Counted from the first letter of the stretch, positions 1-6,871 are shown. The stretch is 10,760 nucleotides of DNA from Bacillota bacterium (GCA_017936025.1 JAGBGL010000132.1:1-10760); one strand, 5' to 3'. The notes: a model not told the origin generated them from the sequence alone. Translations and numbers: made by a program.

Positions 1-1187
1 GTTGCTGCAGGTGCTTCTTCAGCAGCAGTGTCTGCAGTGCCGCAGAGTTCTTCTGCCAGCGCCGTGAGCTGAGCGATATTTTCATCATTCATTGCAGATT
101 TGATAGAAACATCATTTGATGCCAGAGTAAGGTCTTTTGATTTTTCCAGCATCTTCTTCATGATGCGGTTTGCCTGAGGTGCCCAGGAGCCGTTTTCAAT
201 GAAGCCGACCATTCTGTTCTGGAAGTTTCTTTCTGTCAGGTGGTCGATGAAAGATCTCATGAACGGGAATATATCGCCGTTATATGTAGTAGTTGCCAGA
301 ACCAGCTTGCCGTAACGGAAAGCATCTTCAACAGCTTCCGCCCAGTCGCAGCGTGCCAGGTCATTCACAACGACTTTCTGTCCTTTTGCTTCCAGCATTT
401 CAGCCAGTTTTTCAACGGCCTTTTTAGTGTTGCCGTAGATGGAAGTGTATGCGATCATGATACCGTCTTCTTCTACTGAATAGGAGGACCATGTATTGTA
501 CAGATCCAGGTAGTATCCCAGGTTTTCTTTCAGAACAGGACCGTGCAGAGGACAGATGATTTCGATGTCAAGGCCTGCAGCTTTTTTCAGCAGGGCCTGT
601 ACCTGTGCACCGTATTTTCCTACGATACCGATATAGTAACGGCGTGCTTCGCATGCCCAGTCTTCTTCCACGTCCAGTGCTCCGAATTTTCCGAAGCCGT
701 CAGCAGAGAAGAGGATCTTGTCGCAGCTGTCGTAAGTCACCATTACTTCAGGCCAGTGGACCATAGGTGCTGCAACAAAGTTCAGTGTGTGTTTTCCTAA
801 TTCCAGTGCATCGCCTTCTTTGATCACCAGCTTGCGGTCAGCGTAGTCTTTTCCGAAGAACTGGGAGATCATAGTGAAAGCCCTGCTGCTCGCAGCTATG
901 ACTGTTTCAGGATATTTATCCATGAAAGCATCGATGCTTGCGGAGTGGTCAGGTTCCATGTGCTGTACGATCAGGTAGTCAGGAGTGCGCCCTTCCAGAG
1001 CTGCTTCCAGGTTTGCCAGCCATTCGTCTGTGAAATGGATGTCTACTGTATCGAAAACTGCAATTTTTTCGTCCATGATTAAATATGAATTATAAGACAT
1101 ACCGTTTTCGACAACGTACTGGCCTTCGAATAAGTCTATATTATGGTCATTAACACCTATGTATTTAACGTCGTTAGTAATATACAT
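1..1187 (-). CDS. fprA: Flavodiiron protein (FprA-type O2/NO reductase), 3' end missing
   Basis: This is a cytoplasmic A-type flavoprotein, a family that reduces oxygen to water and/or nitric oxide to N2O in anaerobes, usually fed by rubredoxin. The 395 visible codons hold a metallo-beta-lactamase-like diiron domain (about residues 1-240) and then a flavodoxin domain. All expected iron ligands are present: H76-x-E78-x-D80-H81, H144 (in HWPE), D163 (in SADGFG) and H215 (in CPLHGP). The FMN phosphate loop is YTSIYGNTKK at about residues 247-256, and a late flavodoxin motif MVGFIENGSWAP is also present. The ATG at 1187 follows an AAGGAGGAC ribosome binding site at good spacing. The frame is still open at the window edge and the last visible residues turn Ala/Glu/Pro-rich, so the protein may end just outside or continue into a linker and extra domain. 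The FDP assignment is firm; whether O2 or NO is the main substrate cannot be told. Confidence 0.95.
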   Translation of the reverse strand, partial: MYITNDVKYIGVNDHNIDLFEGQYVVENGMSYNSYLIMDEKIAVFDTVDIHFTDEWLANLEAALEGRTPDYLIVQHMEPDHSASIDAFMDKYPETVIAASSRAFTMISQFFGKDYADRKLVIKEGDALELGKHTLNFVAAPMVHWPEVMVTYDSCDKILFSADGFGKFGALDVEEDWACEARRYYIGIVGKYGAQVQALLKKAAGLDIEIICPLHGPVLKENLGYYLDLYNTWSSYSVEEDGIMIAYTSIYGNTKKAVEKLAEMLEAKGQKVVVNDLARCDWAEAVEDAFRYGKLVLATTTYNGDIFPFMRSFIDHLTERNFQNRMVGFIENGSWAPQANRIMKKMLEKSKDLTLASNDVSIKSAMNDENIAQLTALAEELCGTADTAAEEAPAA

Positions 1188-1233
1188 TTAAAATGTCCTC
1201 CTTAGATTTTAAATTAATTTCCGTACAAAACAA

Positions 1234-1262
1234 ATTATATCCGAAATAAGCGAAGATGTTAA
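1234..1262 (-). promoter_or_regulatory. Sigma-A-type promoter for the flavodiiron gene
   Basis: Read on the minus strand, TTAACA (1262-1257) is followed after 17 bases by a perfect TATAAT (1239-1234). The start codon lies about 47 bases downstream of the -10 box, with the AAGGAGG site in between. It is back to back with the promoter of the plus-strand gene; the two -35 boxes are about 21 bases apart, so one regulator bound between them could affect both genes. Confidence 0.75.
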
Positions 1263-1283
1263 GAGTGAAATTATAACTAAATT

Positions 1284-1312
1284 TTGACTGTGAAAAGAAA
1301 ACGCGGTATACT
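1284..1312 (+). promoter_or_regulatory. Sigma-A-type promoter for the DUF2284 gene
   Basis: TTGACT (1284-1289), a 17-base spacer and TATACT (1307-1312) form a near-consensus vegetative promoter. A ribosome binding site AAAGGAG (1329-1335) lies 8 bases before the ATG at 1344. A short inverted repeat, GTATA-CTGT-TATAC (1306-1319), overlaps the -10 box and could be an operator, although it is short and AT-rich enough to be chance. Confidence 0.75.
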
Positions 1313-1343
1313 GTTATACATATAAACGAAAGGAGTAATTGAA

Positions 1344-1907
1344 ATGATTACAACAAGACGCTTCGAAGCGGAAATTTCCGTTGATAAATATTTTGAAAAC
1401 TATGTAGATGTTGAAGGGATCGCAGAAAAGTGCGAGGCATGTGATAAACATGCACAGTACTGGTGCTGTGCTCCATTTGATTTTGATGTTGCGGATTTCT
1501 GGAACAAATACAATGACCTGTTTCTGCTGGCAATGAGAATAAAGCCTGATCCGAAATACAGAGGAAAGAAGTTTGAAGGTGAAGAGCTGGAAGCTATCCT
1601 GACAGAGACACTGAACAAAGGCAAGGAACTGCTGGCCGGTGAACTGTATGTATGGGAAAAGAAAATGAACGGTGTTGCACTTTCTGCCGGCGCATGCACT
1701 CGCTGCACAGACGGATGCACACGTCCGGATGGACAGCCTTGCAGATATGCTGATGAAATGCGTTATAATCTGGAGTCGCTGGGGGCAGATGTTAATAAGA
1801 CAATTACAGATGTGTTCGGTCTTCAGCCTCTGTGGGTAGAAGACGGAGTTATTCCTGAATATTTTATTCTGGTGAGTGGACTGCTGTATAATCCGAAAGA
1901 AGATTAA
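1344..1907 (+). CDS. DUF2284 family cysteine-rich putative metal-binding protein
   Basis: This is a 187-residue soluble protein with no signal peptide or membrane segment. It matches what I know of the DUF2284 (COG5423) family of predicted metal-binding proteins, common in anaerobic bacteria and archaea and without an established biochemical role. Eight cysteines fall in two groups: C30, C33, C41, C42 near the N-terminus (in KCEACDKH and WCCAPF) and C118, C121, C125, C133 (in ACTRCTDGC and QPCRYADEM). This spacing fits binding of an iron-sulfur cluster or zinc. The stretch RYADEMRYNLESLGADV after the last cysteine is a typical family feature. The start is set by AAAGGAG 8 bases upstream, and the gene has its own promoter and terminator, so it is a single-gene unit. 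The divergent flavodiiron gene hints at a role in redox or oxygen/NO stress, but that is inference from position only. Confidence 0.85.
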   Translation: MITTRRFEAEISVDKYFENYVDVEGIAEKCEACDKHAQYWCCAPFDFDVADFWNKYNDLFLLAMRIKPDPKYRGKKFEGEELEAILTETLNKGKELLAGELYVWEKKMNGVALSAGACTRCTDGCTRPDGQPCRYADEMRYNLESLGADVNKTITDVFGLQPLWVEDGVIPEYFILVSGLLYNPKED

Positions 1908-1920
1908 TAAGAGCTGAAAC

Positions 1921-1952
1921 AAAAGAACATGGTCCGCGCCATGTTCTTTTTT
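1921..1952 (+). terminator. Rho-independent terminator after the DUF2284 gene
   Basis: A 12-bp perfect stem (1921-1932 pairing with 1939-1950; GC-containing core GAACATGG/CCATGTTC) with a 6-base loop runs into six T residues (1947-1952). It begins about 14 bases after the stop codon. The A-rich left flank might let it act weakly on the other strand too. Confidence 0.9.
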
Positions 1953-1987
1953 GATAGTAATGTAATTAAATTAGTGAATCAACAGAT

Positions 1988-1994
1988 GGAGGTG
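1988..1994 (+). promoter_or_regulatory. Ribosome binding site that sets the aldo/keto reductase start
   Basis: GGAGGTG lies 6 bases before the ATG at 2001. It shows that translation starts there and not at the in-frame ATG at 1929, which lies inside the preceding terminator stem. Confidence 0.8.
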
Positions 1995-2000
1995 GACTTT

Positions 2001-2890
2001 ATGGTTACATTGAAAAAAGAATTTGTGCTGCTGCCTGACGGCTCCAGCATGCCGCGCCTGGGACAGGGAACATGGCATATGGGTGAAGATGACCAGCAGC
2101 TGGAAAGAGAAGTCAGAGGATTGAGACATGGTGTTTCACTGGGCCTCAATATGATAGACACTGCTGAGATGTATGCGGACGGCAAAACAGAAAATGTTGT
2201 GGGCAACGCGATCCGCGGGCTGGACCGCAGGGATTTATATCTGGTAAGTAAAGTGTATCCATGGAATGCTAACAGACATCAGATGTACAGCAGCCTTGAA
2301 TGCACGCTGAAGAGAATGGAAACGGACTGCCTGGATATGTACCTGCTCCACTGGCGTGAAGAAGATACGGATCTGGCAGAAGCTGTTTACTGCCTAGAAG
2401 ATTTGAAAGCCAAAGGCAAAATCAAACGCTGGGGCGTTTCCAATTTCGATGTTGAAGATATGGAAGATCTATGGGCTGTTCCTGACGGAAAGAACTGTCA
2501 GGTCAATCAGGTGATGTATAACCTCGGGGCGAGGGGCATTGAATATGATCTTTTCCAGTGGCAGCGTGAAAAGAAAGTACCGTTTATGGCATACTGCCTG
2601 TGGGACAGGCAGGGGCGCTGGTCACAGAAGAAGGCGTTTCAAAGGCGATGCTGATGAATGATCAGAACGTACTGGAAGTAGCAAGACGCCATAATGCGTC
2701 TGTGGTTCAGGTTCTGCTTGCATGGGTGCTGAGACAGCCGGATATGATCGCGATACCAAAAGCTGTAGGTATCGACCATATTGAAGAAAACGTGGCGGCA
2801 AGCCATCTGATCCTTACTGAAGAGGATCTGGCGCTGCTGGATGCATCTTTCCCTGCGCCTGTATCTAAAGTTGTAATGGAAACCAGGTAA
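2001..2890 (+). pseudogene. YeaE-like aldo/keto reductase, interrupted by a frameshift
   Basis: The gene encodes an NADPH-dependent aldo/keto reductase closest in sequence to E. coli YeaE, a methylglyoxal reductase family. The first frame (2001-2654) carries the family start LGQGTWHMGED, the catalytic tetrad D53, Y58, K84 and H117 (in DTAEMY, SKVYPW and LLHW), and WGVSNFD. It is intact to Y198-C199. The second frame (from about 2600 to the TAA at 2888-2890) carries the rest: VGQAGALV, QVLLAWVLRQ, the cofactor-binding IPKA motif, and a normal C-terminus. Family members have a motif like AYCPLGQAG at the join. Here TGC is followed by only two bases, CT, before GTG, so one base has been lost, most simply from a CCC run at 2597-2598. 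Restoring it gives 296 residues, close to the family's usual 280-290. Unless this is a sequencing error, the product is truncated after C199 plus 18 wrong residues and loses the C-terminal cofactor-binding part. No terminator is seen at its end. Confidence 0.88.
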
Positions 2891-2910
2891 AATGACCCTA
2901 AAGTGTCATT
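2891..2910. repeat. Inverted repeat overlapping a -35 box (possible operator)
   Basis: AATGAC and GTCATT are perfect 6-base arms separated by 8 bases, starting right after the reductase stop codon. The right arm overlaps the TTGAAA -35 box of the predicted promoter of the downstream lipoprotein gene. No T tract follows, so it does not look like a terminator. A dimeric repressor site is the simplest reading; the regulator is unknown. Confidence 0.4.
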
Positions 2911-2938
2911 GAAATAATATGCACTGAAGGCGTATAGT
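2909..2938 (+). promoter_or_regulatory. Predicted promoter for the M28 lipoprotein gene
   Basis: TTGAAA (2909-2914), an 18-base spacer and TATAGT (2933-2938) lie 43 bases upstream of the chosen ATG at 2982. Both boxes are near consensus. The gene is also flanked by its own terminator, in line with a single-gene unit. Confidence 0.55.
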
Positions 2939-2963
2939 TAAGTTGCAATACTTATTAGACTGA

Positions 2964-2970
2964 GAAAGGA
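2964..2970 (+). promoter_or_regulatory. Ribosome binding site that sets the lipoprotein start
   Basis: GAAAGGA lies 11 bases before the ATG at 2982. An in-frame ATG at 2970 overlaps this site and so cannot be served by it. The later ATG also gives a normal lipoprotein signal peptide beginning MQRKSAK. Confidence 0.65.
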
Positions 2971-2981
2971 TGGCGTACATT

Positions 2982-5108
2982 ATGCAAAGAAAAAGCGCAA
3001 AACTTCTGGCGGTAGTTCTGGTGCTGACACTTGTACTCGGCACACTGGCAGGCTGCGGAAGCAAAAAGGAAAAATCTGTCTATGTGGACATGGTGACATC
3101 ATATCAGGATGCTGTGGATATGGAATGGGCTTATGACGTTACATATAAACTGGCATATGACGAGGAGCTGGGCGGATGCCACGGATTCAGAACGGCAGGC
3201 AGTGATTATGAACACAAAGCTGCTGATTACCTTGCAGATCTGATGAAAGAAATCGGACTGGAGGACGTTGAAAAAGTCGGCGTTGATGTTGATAAATGGC
3301 AGTTTGACGATGCTTCTCTGACAATTAAAGGAACTGACATAAACTTCGTTCCTGCTTCCTACGCACAGAACGGAACTGATGCTGACGGCATCACAGCAGA
3401 AATCGTGAACGCGGGAACAGGACTGGCTGAAGATTATGAAGGTCTGAACGTTGAAGGCAAGATCGTCCTGGTTGGTGTAGACCAGTATGATACATGGATC
3501 GATACATATATCCATGAAGCATACCTGCAGGGCGCAGCTGCACTGGTTACTTATGATATCGGCGGATATGCACAGGCTTCTGATGACATCCGCAACATGC
3601 AGGACGTATGTACAAATGACTATCTGCCTACAGTTTCTATTTCTGCAAACGAAGGAAAACAGATAAAGAAAGCTATAAAAGCAGGAAACAATCAGTGCAC
3701 ACTGAAAGTTGACAACGTTGTAACACCGGGCGAAGGAACTTCCTATAACGTAGTAGGAAAGATCAAAGGCAAATCCTCTGAACAGCAGATCCTGGTTACA
3801 GCGCACTACGATAAATATTTCTACGGTTTCCAGGATGACTGCGTAGCTATCGCGAATGTGCTGGCTATCGGAAAAGCAATGAAGGATTCCGGATATGTAC
3901 CTGAAAACGATATCGTATTCGTTTGCCACGGTGCAGAAGAATGGGGTGCTTCCGGAACATGCTACGACTATACAACAGGTGCGTGGGAAATGATCAACAC
4001 TGCACATCCTGAATGGGCAGGCAAGACTCTGGCAATGTTCAACTTCGAACTGTCAGGCTTCCATCCTGGATATGATGAAATGACAATTGCGACTGTCCCT
4101 GAATTCGGCGCGATCGTAAGTGATTATGCTAACAATGAACTGTCCGATCTGGCAGATACAGGAGCATATGACGGAGTCAGCGGGGAATACGAAGCTGTCG
4201 GCACAATGGAAGACGGCGTGTCCTACAGATTTGCAGGTGTTCCTTACTTCCTGAACGGCGGCGGTATCAGTGATGAGTTCACAGCACAGAAATATCATAC
4301 AGAAGCCGATGATGAAACAACATATGATGAAACTGTACTGCAGCAGAACATCAATGTTTACGGCGGAATGATCATCGAAATGGACCAGAACCCTGCACTT
4401 GAAATCGACCTGACTGCAATGGCTTCCTGGCTGGAAGAATCCTATGACGAAGACTGGGCTGCCAAGGCAGGCGCAGATACTGATTCTTTCATGGCAGAAC
4501 TGGAAAGCTTCAAAGCAACTGCTCAGGAAATGTACGATGAAGCAGTAAGAATCAATACCGAATATGAAGCTGCATTTACAGAAGGTGATGAAGATGCCAT
4601 GGCGAAACTCAGAACAGAAGGTACAGCTCTGAATGCAGTATCTCTGGAAGCGTTTGGAATCGCACAGAAGGAATTCCTGGCAATGGCTTCTTCTGAAGAA
4701 ATCCTGACAAGACATGAAGGTGCTGTCCAGACTCTGGATCTGCTGCAGGGAATCATCGATGCAGCAAACGAAGGCACTATCTGGGCTGAGGATGAAGAAT
4801 CCGGCGCAGGAGACATGGCATGGCAGCTGAACGGAATGGTTGAATACGGTTACTTCATTTTCACACCTGAAGGTGTAAGAATGACAGAAGCAAACTACTT
4901 TGATGACGGCGTTTACTGGGGAACTGACAAAACTATCCCATTCGTAGACACTGCAGAAGGAACACTTGCTCTGGTATACGATGAAGATACTGAAGCTGCG
5001 ATCCCTGTTTTCCAGAGAGAACTGGATGAATTCCTGCCAAATCTGAACGGATATATCGATAGAGAAATCGAAGGCATGAAGCAGATCAATGCTCTCTGGA
5101 CAAAATAA
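2982..5108 (+). CDS. Lipoprotein M28-family metallopeptidase with PA domain and long C-terminal extension
   Basis: This is a 708-residue surface lipoprotein, probably a zinc aminopeptidase anchored outside the membrane. The signal peptide has a basic start (MQRKSAK), a hydrophobic core, and the lipobox LAGC with C25 as the acylated cysteine. A protease-associated (PA) domain lies at about residues 120-235 (GKIVLVGVDQYDTW, QGAAALVTYDIGG). The M28 core follows: H275 in TAHYD, D285/D286 in FQDDC, E319-E320 in CHGAEEWG, E356 in NFELSG and H439 in KYHTEADD, matching the order His, Asp, Glu-Glu, Asp/Glu, His of the two-zinc site. The usual DNASG-type loop is altered to DDCVAIA, so activity is likely but not certain. 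Residues from about 455 to 708 are acidic, mainly helical-looking and outside any domain I recognise. The protein probably helps the cell use peptides; the substrate is unknown. It has its own promoter and terminator. Confidence 0.88.
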   Translation: MQRKSAKLLAVVLVLTLVLGTLAGCGSKKEKSVYVDMVTSYQDAVDMEWAYDVTYKLAYDEELGGCHGFRTAGSDYEHKAADYLADLMKEIGLEDVEKVGVDVDKWQFDDASLTIKGTDINFVPASYAQNGTDADGITAEIVNAGTGLAEDYEGLNVEGKIVLVGVDQYDTWIDTYIHEAYLQGAAALVTYDIGGYAQASDDIRNMQDVCTNDYLPTVSISANEGKQIKKAIKAGNNQCTLKVDNVVTPGEGTSYNVVGKIKGKSSEQQILVTAHYDKYFYGFQDDCVAIANVLAIGKAMKDSGYVPENDIVFVCHGAEEWGASGTCYDYTTGAWEMINTAHPEWAGKTLAMFNFELSGFHPGYDEMTIATVPEFGAIVSDYANNELSDLADTGAYDGVSGEYEAVGTMEDGVSYRFAGVPYFLNGGGISDEFTAQKYHTEADDETTYDETVLQQNINVYGGMIIEMDQNPALEIDLTAMASWLEESYDEDWAAKAGADTDSFMAELESFKATAQEMYDEAVRINTEYEAAFTEGDEDAMAKLRTEGTALNAVSLEAFGIAQKEFLAMASSEEILTRHEGAVQTLDLLQGIIDAANEGTIWAEDEESGAGDMAWQLNGMVEYGYFIFTPEGVRMTEANYFDDGVYWGTDKTIPFVDTAEGTLALVYDEDTEAAIPVFQRELDEFLPNLNGYIDREIEGMKQINALWTK

Positions 5109-5125
5109 AATCATATAAAAAAATC

Positions 5126-5152
5126 AAAGGAGGGCCTGATGCCCTCCTTTTT
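5126..5152 (+). terminator. Rho-independent terminator after the M28 lipoprotein gene
   Basis: A perfect 10-bp stem (5126-5135 pairing with 5141-5150; AAAGGAGGGC/GCCCTCCTTT) with a 5-base loop ends in a run of five T residues (5148-5152). It starts 18 bases after the stop codon. The left arm contains an AGGAGG-like sequence, but this is part of the stem and not a ribosome binding site. Confidence 0.92.
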
Positions 5153-5213
5153 CTTAGGCCAAAAACTCTTCCGATTATTGTGTTATTGCGGAAAATATCT
5201 TACACTTAAAGCA

Positions 5214-5220
5214 GGGAGGG
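5214..5220 (+). promoter_or_regulatory. Ribosome binding site that sets the pgeF start
   Basis: GGGAGGG lies 8 bases before the ATG at 5229, whereas the in-frame ATG at 5223 is only 2 bases away. The later ATG gives MKKLYID. The 60 bases upstream show only a weak promoter candidate (TTGTGT at 5178, 17 bases, TACACT at 5201), which I do not call separately. Confidence 0.65.
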
Positions 5221-5228
5221 ATATGATC

Positions 5229-6095
5229 ATGAAGAAACTTTATATAGATATATTTGAAAATGAAAAAGGCGTAAAAGCTTTCTTCTCCACAAAACACGGT
5301 GCCTCAAACGGAAGTCCGTATTACAATGCTGAAACGTTGAGCAGTCTGGGACTAATGGACCTGCAGCCGGTGCAGCCGAATCAGGTGCACGAGGCAAAAA
5401 TCGGCATTGTCGGTAAGGAAAAATGCGGCATAATAGATGAGGCCGGTAAAGAAATAATGTCATGGGGCCGCATGGAGGAAAGTCCTGTAATTGAATCATG
5501 GATCCAGGGCGGCGTGGCAGGACCGGGAAATGAAGAGGCAGGGAATGAGTCTGCAATAAGATTTCCGCGTACTGACGGTGCGATAACAGATCAGCCGGGA
5601 GTCCTGCTTACTACAGTACATGCGGACTGCCTTCCGGTATGGTTTTATGACGAAGAACATCATGCCATAGGTCTGGTGCATGCAGGCTGGAGAGGCACGC
5701 TGGCGGGGATAGCGCCGAAGGCTGTACGCCTCATGAATGAGACATATGGAAGCAATCCGGCAAAAATGAAGGCTTATATCGGGCCGGGGATCAGTCAGTG
5801 TTGCTTCGAAACAGGACCGGAAGTACTCGAAGCTTTCCGCAGCGAATGGGATTTTGCAGATGAATATTCTGAAACGGCAGAAGAGCATGCGGCAAAAGGA
5901 AGGCCGGCAAACGAAGGTAAATGCTATATAGATATCAAGGGCATCAATGTCCGTGAACTGCTGCAGGCGGGGCTTCTGCCTGAAAACATAGAAGTAAGCA
6001 CCCACTGCACATGCTGTGAGCCGGGAACCTTTGCTTCCTACAGACGCGAAGGCGGGACTTATATGCGGATGGGTGCAGGAATATGTCTGCTTTGA
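5229..6095 (+). CDS. pgeF: PgeF/LACC1 (YfiH/YlmD) family protein, variant architecture
   Basis: This 288-residue cytoplasmic protein belongs to the family once called multicopper polyphenol oxidases or laccase-like (DUF152). Members have been linked to purine nucleoside phosphorylase/adenosine deaminase activity (LACC1-type) and to correction of peptidoglycan precursor errors (PgeF in E. coli). The metal-site residues are visible: H54 in NQVHEA, H131 and C134 in VHADC, and H151 in LVHAGWRG. Other family blocks are GPGISQCCFE, CTCCEP and FASYRREGG. Two things differ from usual members. The segment between the N-terminal FSTKHG motif and NQVH is about 20 residues shorter, lacking the usual N-R helix. 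The distance from H54 to C134 is 80 residues, roughly 40 more than usual, with a Gly/Glu-rich insertion at about residues 70-112. The frame is open and the core is conserved, so it is probably functional. No terminator separates it from the response regulator 89 bases downstream. Confidence 0.88.
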   Translation: MKKLYIDIFENEKGVKAFFSTKHGASNGSPYYNAETLSSLGLMDLQPVQPNQVHEAKIGIVGKEKCGIIDEAGKEIMSWGRMEESPVIESWIQGGVAGPGNEEAGNESAIRFPRTDGAITDQPGVLLTTVHADCLPVWFYDEEHHAIGLVHAGWRGTLAGIAPKAVRLMNETYGSNPAKMKAYIGPGISQCCFETGPEVLEAFRSEWDFADEYSETAEEHAAKGRPANEGKCYIDIKGINVRELLQAGLLPENIEVSTHCTCCEPGTFASYRREGGTYMRMGAGICLL

Positions 6096-6172
6096 TCTGC
6101 AGCTTAAGAAATTCGTAAGAAACAGACCGGCATTTTGTAATAATTGCCAGATATATTTGAAGTGTACACAGG

Positions 6173-6179
6173 AAAGGAG
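6173..6179 (+). promoter_or_regulatory. Ribosome binding site of the response regulator
   Basis: AAAGGAG lies 5 bases before the ATG at 6185. The 89 bases between pgeF and this gene contain no convincing promoter or terminator, so the regulator may be transcribed from upstream. Confidence 0.75.
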
Positions 6180-6184
6180 CCGGC

Positions 6185-6871
6185 ATGAATATTTTAGTAT
6201 GTGATGACGACCGCGAAATCGTAAATGCAGTTGAGATATATTTGAATAATGAAGGGTACACTGTATTCAAGGCTTATGATGGACTGGAAGCTCTTGATGT
6301 GGTTGAAAAGGAAGATCTGCAGCTGATCCTCATGGACGTTATGATGCCAAAACTGGATGGCCTGCGGACTATTATGAGGATACGCGAGGAGAAAAACATT
6401 CCTATTATCATATTATCGGCCAAGTCCGAGGACTACGACAAAATCACGGGCCTTAATGTCGGTGCGGACGACTATATCACAAAGCCGTTTAACCCGCTGG
6501 AACTGGTTGCACGTGTCAAATCGCAGCTGAGACGATACATGAACCTGGGCAGCATGGAAAAGAAGACCGGTGTATTCAAAACAGGCGGACTGATCGTCGA
6601 TGATGAACAGAAATCCGTAGAAGTTGACGGGAAAGCGATTTCTCTCACCCCTATTGAATACGGGATATTAAAGCTGCTGACGGAGCATGCCGGCCGTGTG
6701 TTTTCCATGGAGCAGATATATGAAAGTGTATGGAACGAACCTGCTTACAATCCGGAAAATACAGTAGCTGTACATGTGAGAAGAATAAGAGAAAAAATCG
6801 AAATCAACCCGAAAAATCCGAAGTACTTAAAGGTGGTGTGGGGAGTTGGCTATAAGATCGAGAAAATTTAA
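6185..6871 (+). CDS. OmpR/PhoB-family response regulator
   Basis: This is a 228-residue cytoplasmic DNA-binding regulator. The receiver domain (residues 1-120) has the acidic pocket D7-D8-D9, the phosphorylated aspartate D51 (LMDVMMP), the switch residue S78 (ILSAKSED) and K100 (YITKPF). A winged-helix effector domain follows (about 128-228), with SLTPIEYGILKLL, RVFSMEQIYESVW, the recognition-helix region NTVAVHVRRIREKIE, and the C-terminal WGVGYKIEK. All phosphotransfer residues are present, so it should be a working regulator. The 3' end overlaps the kinase gene by 26 bases, showing that the two form one translationally linked unit. The overall type recalls VanR and other clostridial regulators of cell-envelope stress, but the target genes cannot be read from the sequence. 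Confidence 0.95.
   Translation: MNILVCDDDREIVNAVEIYLNNEGYTVFKAYDGLEALDVVEKEDLQLILMDVMMPKLDGLRTIMRIREEKNIPIIILSAKSEDYDKITGLNVGADDYITKPFNPLELVARVKSQLRRYMNLGSMEKKTGVFKTGGLIVDDEQKSVEVDGKAISLTPIEYGILKLLTEHAGRVFSMEQIYESVWNEPAYNPENTVAVHVRRIREKIEINPKNPKYLKVVWGVGYKIEKI
6829..6836 (+). promoter_or_regulatory. Ribosome binding site inside the regulator gene, supporting a TTG start for the kinase
   Basis: AAAGGTGG lies 9 bases before the TTG at 6846. The next candidates (GTG at 6888, ATG at 6891) lack such a site and would remove the basic cap RSRKFKK before the first membrane helix, so TTG is preferred. Confidence 0.6.

Noticed and set aside
240..800. Plus-strand open frames at 240-479 and 543-800
   Set aside because: They are antisense to the flavodiiron gene, which carries all its ligands and FMN motif across the same bases.
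1314..1922. Minus-strand open frames opposite the DUF2284 gene
   Set aside because: The plus strand has a promoter, ribosome binding site, family cysteine motifs and terminator; the antisense frames have none.
1929..2000. Longer start (ATG at 1929) for the aldo/keto reductase
   Set aside because: It begins inside the stem of the preceding terminator and has no ribosome binding site, whereas GGAGGTG serves the ATG at 2001 and the family N-terminus starts there.
2891..2910. Terminator after the aldo/keto reductase
   Set aside because: The AATGAC/GTCATT stem is only 6 bp, AT-rich and not followed by a T run, so it is listed as a possible operator instead.
3099..5114. Two long minus-strand open frames (3099-4007 and 4053-5114) opposite the M28 gene
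   Set aside because: Their Cys/Phe/Ser/Ile-rich content is the mirror of GCA-, GAA- and GAT-rich codons in the real gene. They have no recognisable motif and no plausible signals.
5139..5228. Longer start (ATG at 5139) for pgeF
   Set aside because: The codon lies in the loop of the upstream terminator hairpin. The extra residues do not resemble the family, and GGGAGGG serves the ATG at 5229.
6016..6204. Small plus-strand frame across the pgeF-regulator junction
   Set aside because: It overlaps the conserved C-terminus of pgeF and the regulator start, lacks a ribosome binding site and shows no family features.
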